Source: Ilex aquifolium
Lineage: Eukaryota; Streptophyta; Magnoliopsida; Aquifoliales; Aquifoliaceae
NCBI GenBank assembly: GCA_951799425.1
Contig: OX637393.1
Location: forward strand, 30,737,744 to 30,801,743
Reading direction: 5' to 3'
DNA: 64,000 nucleotides
The notes beneath the pieces were generated by a model. The model was not told the origin of the DNA. It was given only the letters and a program-made list of their open reading frames with translations, and did not search any database. Position numbers and translations under genes: made by a program. This document shows, in pieces, positions 56,475-64,000 of the stretch (the stretch's first letter is position 1; every line of letters begins with the position of its first letter).

Positions 56475-56620
56475 GTTGATGTATAAAGTGTGACATTGAA
56501 TTGTAAAAGTGTAACATGGCTTGTAAAAGTGTAACATTGTCATGTAAAAGTGTAACATGGCCTGTAAAAGTGTAACATTACCATGTAAAAGTGTAACATG
56601 GCCGGTAAAAGTGTGACCTA
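56475..56620. repeat. Alternating 20/21-bp repeat in the Tekay LTR
   Basis: About seven copies of TGTAAAAGTGTAACAT with alternating GGC and TNNC linkers, so the true unit is a roughly 41-bp dimer. The other Tekay-type LTRs in the window appear to lack it. Confidence 0.85.
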
Positions 56621-58368
56621 TAAAGACATCACACCTATGCATCAAACATAGTTAATATAAGTTTAAGTTCCTACCCTTTTACATACATTACATGCCAAAA
56701 TTTAATTACAAGTCTAGTTTTACACAAAAAGTGGATTGAAAGCCACAAGTCGGCTTTTCTTCCTCCTCAAGTGCCCGAGTGAGTGTCGTCCGTCGGCGTA
56801 AAACCCGCACCTGAAATGTTTTCCCGTATAGGGTGAGCAACGCTCGATAGAGTATCCCCTACAGAGGCTACTCCCCACCTAGATGCATATGGAGTGTACA
56901 CATGCAACAATCAACAATCCATAACATTCCAAGCAAGAATATACATTCAATGTAGGAATTTATCATGTCATGCCATGAAATGAGATGAGACTCACTCATG
57001 CAACTCAACCCGAGCCCTCACCGGCTCCCACCACACAATGCAATGCAAGTGTGTAAAACCTTCATCATAGATGAATTACCTCCAATGCTTGTTTGAAATA
57101 AAATCAAGTGTTTATAAAAAATCAAGCATTGTTGGATGTTGCACATCCAAGAGTATGTTTATAAAACAAAATCTTTAACAAAATCTTGTGTCTTTGTTGG
57201 GCAACGGATTTTGGAATTTCACCTCCGGCTCCGTACGCCTAATTCACTTTTTTGGACTTGCACTGACGGAAGTGAATAAACCAGTAATCGGGTCTTACAC
57301 CCGAGGGAACGTCTAGCCCTTCTTGCTATACCCGACACAAGTTTTTCCATGCATGCAACCGTGCGACTCAGTAGGATCTTCAATCCCACTTTCCCGAGCC
57401 CACCCTTCAACCACCAAGTATGATGTTTGAATTAACCATGGGCACACACACACACACCCATACTCATGCCTAAGCTCATGAATGTGATGCCTCCGTGCAA
57501 ATGCAATGTAATGTACCATCGCATATCAATGTCAAGTCTCATATGTAATGAATGCCATATGGATCAATTTAACCACATACTTCAACATATGCCATGGCAA
57601 TTCATATCTTATGCATATAAATTCAATAATTTACCCCAATGCCAACATATCATAAGCACACATCGACATTTACATTTCCAATTAAAAATCATATCATAAA
57701 CATATGATTTCACTTTACCACTTCATCCAAGCATGTTATAACATAATCTCATGCAATTAACACACTTTATTTCACATAGGCATTTTATCAAACACCTTCA
57801 AGGCACCAAATCATGTAATCACATAAAATGCTCAAATTTGTCAGATAACTCAAAAAAATCAGAATACATGATTTACACATACCCAATTATCAAGACATCC
57901 AAGAAATCACAAACTAGCAATTTCTATTTACCAATTCACACTAGAGTTGAACCTACCCATTTCCTTTAAACCAACTATAATAGGCAAGTGTTCAAAACAC
58001 ACAAAACAGCCCACACATTCCCTACGAACACCATATGTTAGAAATAAACCAAAGTAGGAGGCACCCCTACCTCTTGAAGCGTAAAACACCTGTAGGAAGC
58101 TTCAAGAACAAGATTCAAGCCCAAACCTTTGATTTCCCCAAAATCTCCTCTTTGGATCTTCGGTGAAATCAGCTATTTTTGCTACGTAGGCATAGCCCTC
58201 GTCGAGGAGATCAACTTTGACTCTTGGTCCGAATGATTCCGACCGACGAAACCCCGTATATCGAAGAAGAAAGCCTTGATTTTTCTCTTTGCTCTCCCTT
58301 CAGCTCACACGTTAAAACCCACTGTTTTTCAGCTGAAGAATATCTCAAAAAATCAGATTTTTAACCCC

Positions 58369-58376
58369 TATTTATA
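58369..58376 (-). promoter_or_regulatory. TATA box of the shared Tekay LTR
   Basis: TATAAATA on the minus strand, followed by GGGG. Same offset as in the LTRs at 2479 and 37350. It would drive leftward transcription of unit 1. Confidence 0.6.
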
Positions 58377-58833
58377 ATTTTAAAGCTTGGCCCGAGTCGC
58401 GCCACGTGTCTCCTACTTGTCCGGGTCCGTTTTCGCCCCGAAACGATTAAATTTTGCTCTGGTTCAAGCTCAAATATTTTTATTTCAACTTTGTTTATAT
58501 TATTTCCCAAATATTAAAATTTTATTAAAAATTCGTTTTTGGGGGTCACCGGACACCCGTCGCCTCGAAAAACATGAAAAATCCGACTATCTCGGAATTC
58601 GGCGAAATTTGGCAGGGTAACTAGATTTCGTGATACGAATCCAATAGCGAAGTCCATTTCCTCATCCAAGGTCTAGAGAAATACTTATTTCAAATCCGCA
58701 TAGCGGTGGCAAATTATTATTTTGCCCTTTTTCAGAAAAAGTTCAAATTCGACCGGGTTTTACATTGTTCCCCCCTTAAAAGAATTTCGTCCCCGAAATT
58801 CACATACACATACACATAAGCTCACATGCATAT

Positions 58834-60697
58834 TGATTGATTGGAAAACGTTGTTGTATCCTAACCTCTAAACATCATCCCTAAATGTGTGTATGACTTA
58901 TAGGAATGGGTGAGTGTCACTCTCACTCGGAATGATGCAAATGATTAGGCAACAACGGAATGGTGGTGGATGGAATTGTGGAATGAACAAAATGTGATGA
59001 AAATGAAATGCGGTGTATGCACAAAAGTGCTCCCCAATCGCAAGGAGTCTTTCGTTGTCGGTGTTTTACTTGGAAAGTATTCCAATGTCGTCTCCTCAGG
59101 GAAGGAAAGGGAGTTTTGTGAAAGTGATTTTGCAAAAGTGAAAAGAAAGTGTAAAATCTTGTATTTGTGTTTTGGTGAGTTTTGTTCAAAATGAAAATGC
59201 AAGAAAGCAAGTGTTGGCTAATCCAAGAGGTTCATTCCAATGGGAATACCAAATCAATTCCAAGCCCTCCTCCGATAGAGCATGAATGAACGATTGATTC
59301 GGGGGAAGCTAGGGACAAGATTGATGAGTATCTAAGCATAAACCGTGACTAGGCCTACGGAATATCAAAGGCTCACCAACTCATCCACTCTCAACCCCGT
59401 CAAACCGAACCATTGGACTCTTAAGGGTGGGAGGAGAATGTGTTAAAGTAGCATTCCCAAGAGGAATTTTTCCCTTGGATTAACCAACTTAAATCTAGCT
59501 ACTCATGCTTGAAAGGAAAGACATTAATGTAAATGGAAGACATGTAGAAGAAATGAAGCATGGAACTTAACTAAATGCAAGAAATCTTAAACTAAGAAGA
59601 AAGAAATACAATACCCAATTTAAAACATGAAAATGAAGAACTTGAAAGCATAACAATGGTGAAATGTAAAATGCAAGGCTAAACTTGAAATGAACATGAA
59701 ATAGATGAGATTAAAGTGCAAGGATTAAGAATTACAAGAGTATGAAAGCTTACTACAACAAAAACGGAGAAGAAAATGCAAAAACGTCACTAATCATCTT
59801 CCTCCTTGGAGCTTCAAAAAAACTAATCCTAAGCTTAGGTAGCCAACCCCTCTTCTTGTGTGTTGAATGTTGAATGTATATTGGAGAGTGAGAGCCTTGA
59901 ATTTCGTCCATGGAGGGTCCCCCTAGGTGTGTGCAGGTCTTACACCAAAGAGGGGCTGAGTTGATTGCCTTGGACAAGCTAGGACAACACCCCCATGGTA
60001 GCCCACTTCCCTCCCATGCCTTCTTCAATGCAAAGCCTCCAAAGTCCTCCAAATGTGTAAGGGAAGCATGTGCTTGTGTAAGATAATGTTGGGGAGCAAG
60101 TGAGAGAAGATTAGGTGGTACCCCCAAGCCGCAAAGTTGAGTTGCAGGCTGTTTTTCGCATTCTGGGCAAGACCTTCCGGAAGAACGATGACAACCTTCC
60201 GGAAGGTTTAACCTACTGGAATCTGGTGACAGCTCTGGACCAGTTTTGGTAGAAAAATAATAAATTTTGATCCAACCGTTGGATTGATCTGAAATTTTGA
60301 CACAATAAAAAAGACATCCATATCTACAACTTTCATGTTTTGCACTTTTTCAAATTCGAAGTAGATCATGGTAAAAATTTAGAAAAATAGTGGTACAGTG
60401 TCAAAATTACGAAATTCCAGTGGGCTAAACCTTCCGGAAGGTCTTCATCCAAAATGCATTTTTCTTGATTTCTTTACCTTCCAAGCCTCTCAATCCTCAT
60501 TTCATGAGTCCACCACTTCACCTCACATCCAACATAGTTGCAAAGTCCTAAAATCCATCATTTAAGCTATCAAAACATGCAACATCAAAATATCAACATT
60601 ATTCACAACTTTGGCTAACACTAAGTACTTAAATGCAAAAGTTGAGTTAAAATGCATATAATGAGACCATCAAATATGCAATATTTTGCTCTCATCA
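58834..60697 (-). mobile_element. Solo LTR of an Athila/Tat-related family in Tekay unit 2
   Basis: 1864 bp. Plus-strand start TGATTGATTGG, end CTCTCATCA, flanked by CATAT on both sides (58829-58833, 60698-60702). Unit 1 preserves the empty site GCATATGCTACAAG. The minus-strand start TGATGAGAGC resembles the Athila-like LTR start TGATGAG. It shares the MYB-like module (60231-60396) with that family, plus CCTTCCGGAAGG palindromes. The 59753-60127 frame is probably fortuitous. Confidence 0.9.
60174..60441. repeat. CCTTCCGGAAGG palindromes flanking the conserved LTR module
   Basis: Palindromes at 60174-60183, 60193-60208 (AACCTTCCGGAAGGTT) and 60430-60441 lie on both sides of the module at 60231-60396. 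Confidence 0.85.
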
Positions 60698-60709
60698 CAT
60701 ATGCTACAA

Positions 60710-61990
60710 GTATATCATACTCATAACTACAAAAATGTACCTCCATTCTCGAATAAGAAAGTGTAATTGGTACGTATAGTGTCCTCACGCTCCCATGTCG
60801 CCTCCTCCACTCCTCGGTGCTACCACAGCACCTTCACTAGCCTCACGGTCTTGCCTCGCAAAACCTGATCCCGGCTATCCATGATACGCACCGGTCCCTC
60901 CTTGAAGGTCCCATCCGCATCAACAACAAGCTCGCCCCAATCCACCACATGAGTCGGATCTGGGGTATACTTCCGAAGCATAGAGACATGGAATACTGCA
61001 TAAACACCCGATAGATTTGGTGGTAACGCTAATCGGTAAGCAACTGTACCTACCCTCTCAAGTGCCTCGAAGGGCCCGATGTACCTCGGCGACAACTTTC
61101 CCCGCTTGTCGAACCTGACCACTCCTTTTTTAGGCATCACCTTCAAGAAGACATGATCCCTAACCTCAAACTCTAGAGGTCGCCGCCGTCTGTCGGGGTA
61201 GCTCTTCTGTCGGCTCTGAGCCATGAGAAGACGCTTTCGTATCAAGTCCACCTTCTCCGAGGTGTCCCTAACCAAATCCGGACCCGTAGTGGGTCTCTCT
61301 CCTACCTCCGTCCAACAAACTGGAGATCGACAAGGCCTCCCATATAGTGCCTCATAGGGAATCATTTGTATGCTCGCCTGATAACTGTTGTTGTAGGCGA
61401 ACTCCACTAAGGGTAAATGTTTTTCCCAACTACCCTTGAGATCTAGGACGCATGCTCGTAACATGTCCTCTAATGTCTGGATGGTTCTCTCCAACTGACC
61501 GTCCGTCTGGGGATGAAAAGCAGTGCTCATCATCAATTGTGTCCCCATGGCTCGCTGGAAACTCTCCCAAAAATGAGCCGTAAACCTGGGATCCCAATCC
61601 GATACTATAGATACGGGAACCCCATGCAACCGGACAATCTCCCGTATATACAACCTGCAGAATTCCTCCAATGTGAAGGTCATCCGCACCGCCAAAAAAT
61701 GTGCCGACTTAGTAAGCCGGTCCACTATCACCCACACCGCGTCATGCCCTCGCGATGTTCGTGGCAAGTGGGTCACAAAATCCATCGTGACATGTTCCCA
61801 CTTCCACTCAGCTACCTCCAAAGGTTGGAGTAATCCCGCTGGTCTCTGGTGCTCAGCCTTTACTTGCTGATACGTGAGACATTAACGAACAAAATCCCCA
61901 ACGTGTTTCTTCATCCCACTCCAGTAATACTGGTGATGAAGATCATGGTACATCTTCGTGCCACCTGGATGCATAGCAAAACGGGAGCAA
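60710..61990 (-). pseudogene. Tekay-type integrase with chromodomain-like tail, unit 2
   Basis: Open from 61821 to 60820 (333 codons): WKWEHVTMDFVTHLP, VIVDRLTKSAHF, IVSDWDPRF, FHPQTDGQLERTIQTLEDML, the GPFEALERVGTVAYRLALP module, and HVSMLRKYTPDPTHVV with the chromodomain-like RIMDSRDQVLRGK. It ends at a TAG where unit 1 has Gln (LWQHRG). A TAA near 61884 (FVR-stop-CLTYQQ) separates the H2C2 zinc region. It keeps the frame that unit 1 lost at 52668. Catalytic D, D, E are present, but two nonsense codons and the upstream out-of-frame fusion make it defective. Confidence 0.85.
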
Positions 61991-62671
61991 TGGAACTCCC
62001 TGAGGATCTCCTCTCTCAGACTTGGAGAAGATCAAGATGTCGTCCACAAAGACCACGACGAACTGATCTAGGTAGGGTTGGAACACCCTATACATGAGAT
62101 CCATGAATGCCGCTGGAGCATTCGTCAATCCGAATGGCATCACTGTGAACTCAAAATGCCCATATCGCGTCCTAAAAGCCGTCTTAGGGATATCCGCCTC
62201 CCTAATCCTCAACTGATGGTAACCGGTGCGGAGATCTATCTTGGAGTAGACCCGCGCCCCTCTCAGTTGATCGAACAAATCATCAATTCGCGGCAATGGG
62301 TATCTATTCTTGATAGTAACCCTATTCAACAGCCAATAGTCTATGCATAGCTGAAGGGTCTTGTCCTTCTTCTTGCCAAACAAAACCGGAGCACCCCAGG
62401 GTGAAGTGCTCGGTCTAATAAAACCCCTGTCCAACAATTCCTGTAATTGGACCTTGAGCTCTTGCAACTCAGCAGGTGTCATCCTATGTGGAGTCATAGA
62501 AATGGGCGATGTACCGGGATGCAACTCAATGGTAAAGTCTACATCCCTATGTGGAGGTAATCCCGGTAGTTCATCCGAAAAAACATCCTCATAATCACAC
62601 ACAACCCGAGGTAGACCCAACTCCTGTCTCGCCTCGTCCTCTAGGGTAAGGCTTGCTAGCCAACCCATCAA
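61991..62671 (-). pseudogene. Tekay-type reverse transcriptase, 3'-truncated, unit 2
   Basis: Nearly identical to the RT of unit 1, with [16 protein letters not shown] (Arg-to-Trp in the conserved IDYR), [15 protein letters not shown] and [14 protein letters not shown]. It then shows the same out-of-frame jump into the integrase leader at the same base. RNase H is absent. Confidence 0.88.
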
Positions 62672-62728
62672 CTGCCCGTGCCATCTAGAGTCGTATACGG
62701 CTTGGGGTAAAGCATCATGCTTATCCCC

Positions 62729-63260
62729 CTAAAACATAAAACAAATACCGTCTGGTGTGTAGGCAGTGACCCTCTTACGATCACAATCAATGACTACTCG
62801 GTGTGCTGTCAACCAGTCCTTCCCAATGCTGACATTTAACTCCGACATGTCCATGACCCTAAGGTCCACGGTGAGTAGAATCCCTGAGATCTCTAACTCA
62901 CAACCCCGACATATCTGATCAACGCTCACCCTAGCTCCTAGGAGAGAACTCACATGCAGTGGCTCTTCCAAGGTTTCAACCTCTAAGCCCAAGTCTTTCA
63001 CACATGATGCAGCAATAAAGGAATGAGATGCACCAGAGTCAAATAATACCCTTGCCCATAAGCGAGAGAGTAGAAATGTACCCTGAATAATCGACTGATC
63101 TGCAGGCTCAGTCTGAGGTGTGATGGCGTAGACACGCCCCTGGATCCCTGAAGTCCCGGCTTGTGAGCCCTAGCCTCGACCTCGACCCATACTCTGGCCC
63201 ATCTGGCCTGATTGCGGGATCCCCGTACGTGAAGTAGTAGGACCTTGTGCAGCGCCCTAA
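62729..63260 (-). pseudogene. Tekay-type protease region, unit 2
   Basis: As in unit 1, with DSGAS active site near 63030 and the SIGKDWLTAHRVVID motif (unit 1: ILGKDWL). A TAG ends it at about 62731 (shared). A unit-2-only stop occurs near 63172 within the Arg-Gly-rich stretch. Confidence 0.82.
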
Positions 63261-64000
63261 AACTGATACTAGTTCCCCTGGCCCATGGTGGGGTAGGGAG
63301 GAACAAAATGCGTATGTGCATGTCCCACCGAAGACTGGGACTGGGATACTCCATAACCCTGAGATCCCTATCGCTGAGGACAATCCCGCTTCATATGCCC
63401 CGGTTGGTGGCAATAGAAACAAGTCCTTTGGCTTGTCGGGTAAGAAGGTCTCCGATTTCTCCCACCTTGGGAGGATTGACCTTGGCCTTGGCCTTGATAG
63501 CCACGACCCTGTGGAGTTGAAGTCCTTTGTTTCTTCCCCGAACTTGAAGAAAAAGATTGGCCCTCCTTCTTCTTGTGTTTAACACCCGCTTCTCGGATGT
63601 TCCGTATGTCATCCATCTCTCTCTCAATGGCCATAGATGTCTCGACCATCGAATCCAAGTCTTGCAGGAGAAGACCTACAATTTTACCCCGAATGGACAA
63701 TTTCAGACAATCCTCAAACTTCCTCACTTTAGCCATGTCTGTGGTCACATAATCATCGGCGAAACGGGCTAATTCAGTGAACATAGCCACGTATTTTAGC
63801 ACTATCATTGTCCCTTGTTTCAGGTCTAGGAACTCCCGAGCTTTTGCCTGCCGGGCAAACGCCGGGAAGTATTTACCCATGAAGATCTCACGGAACTCTT
63901 CCCAAGTCGTTGCCTCCAAGTCCCTTGAGGCTTTGACCCAATCCCACCACACTTGGGATTCTCCCTCTAGCTGGAAGGTAGCTAGCGTTATCTTGGTGGC
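63261..64000 (-). pseudogene. gag: Tekay-type gag, unit 2 (5' part outside window)
   Basis: 63368-63952 is open: WWDWVKASRDLEATTWEEFRE, REFLDLKQGTMIVLKYVAMF, FEDCLKLSIRGKIVG, a Gln/Gly-rich linker, then an intact CCHC knuckle CFYCHQPGHMKRDC. A stop shared with unit 1 follows (PQR-stop-GSQGY). The N-terminus lies past the window edge. It is better preserved than unit 1, lacking the stop before RDLEATTW. Confidence 0.85.

Larger units (their letters stand above)
51642..58764 (-). mobile_element. Tekay-type Ty3 element, unit 1 of a tandem pair (defective)
   Basis: Minus-strand element: 5' LTR 56197-58764, primer-binding site 56182-56193, gag, protease, RT, integrase with chromodomain-like tail, polypurine tract 52198-52215, and a shortened 3' LTR (51642-52197). 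RNase H and the RT-integrase linker are deleted. Its left end is inserted in Tat copy B at CATAC. Its right-hand LTR is also the 3' LTR of unit 2, so there is no host DNA between the units. Chromovirus Tekay/Del assignment rests on initiator-Met primer, long LTRs, and the integrase C-terminus. Confidence 0.85.
56197..58764 (-). repeat. Full-length Tekay LTR shared by units 1 and 2
   Basis: 2568 bp. Plus-strand ends TGTGACGCCCC and GGGTTTTACA. On its left is the primer-binding site of unit 1; on its right, the polypurine tract of unit 2. It therefore acts as 5' LTR of one and 3' LTR of the other. It contains the 41-bp dimer repeat (56475-56620), a short (CA)n at 57443-57458 and TATA at 58369-58376. 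Confidence 0.92.
58765..64000 (-). mobile_element. Tekay-type Ty3 element, unit 2 of the tandem pair (runs off window)
   Basis: Same order and defects as unit 1: polypurine tract at 58765-58782, then integrase (60710-61960), RT (62030-62671), protease (62729-63260) and gag (63261 to the edge). A 1864-bp solo LTR (58834-60697) interrupts its 3' leader. Its 5' LTR lies beyond 64000. Confidence 0.85.

Noticed and set aside
59753-60127. 124-codon minus-strand ORF in a solo LTR
   Set aside because: No motif and located wholly within an LTR defined by TG...CA and CATAT duplications.
1-64000. CRISPR arrays, tRNA or rRNA genes, bacterial operons, origin of replication
   Set aside because: None seen on either strand. 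The only tRNA-like strings are retrotransposon primer-binding sites, and tandem repeats lack spacer-repeat regularity.

Overview
This 64 kb window looks like repeat-dominated nuclear DNA from a flowering plant, probably a dicot with a large genome. The evidence is AT-rich sequence, plant-specific retrotransposon lineages (Tat/Retand, Athila and Tekay Ty3 elements, and a SIRE-like Ty1/copia), a Mutator-like transposon, a Helitron, and two relics of an AGL62-type MADS-box gene. I see no intact host gene, tRNA, rRNA, CRISPR array or bacterial-type operon. Almost everything recognisable is a transposable element or its debris, mostly on the minus strand and often nested. The species cannot be named from the sequence alone.

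Layout, left half. 1-5304 is the 5' half of a decayed Tat-type Ty3 element (minus strand), with a Tekay-type solo LTR (2479-4692) inserted at about codon 13 of its gag. 6417-7605 is a non-autonomous Helitron. 8597-9161 and 29167-29710 are two related MADS-box pseudogenes lying in duplicated flanks. 9905-10590 is the 3' end of a LINE. 11355-12130 and 26745-27660 are CA-rich and TG-rich arrays in opposite orientation. Between them lies a broken SIRE-like copia element (about 12262-26110). That element carries three insertions: a young Athila-like non-autonomous element (15178-22349), a solo LTR (22679-24848) and, at its right edge, a Mutator-type MITE (26187-26735).

Layout, right half. 31642-33590 is a solo LTR with a perfect target duplication. 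35562-44405 is a three-level nest: a solo LTR split by a Mutator-like transposon (36417-43966), which is itself split by another Tekay-type solo LTR (37350-39878). 45558-51641 is a second Tat-type element with an antisense ORF relic, a 62-bp tandem repeat and an internal 488-bp duplication. 51642 to the window end is a tandem pair of Tekay-type elements that share the LTR at 56197-58764. The second unit carries a further solo LTR (58834-60697).

The most notable observations are these. (1) The tandem Tekay units share one LTR, the same RT-to-integrase deletion and several identical nonsense codons. (2) The Athila-like element has lost RT, RNase H and the integrase core, and joins its protease in frame to the integrase tail; its two 1598-bp LTRs differ at only about 22 positions by my reading. 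(3) Several unrelated LTR families each carry a private array of short palindromes, in several cases just upstream of a TATA box, and two dissimilar families share a roughly 165-bp module built around a MYB-like palindrome. (4) Six solo LTRs have recognisable target duplications, which indicates heavy LTR-LTR recombination.
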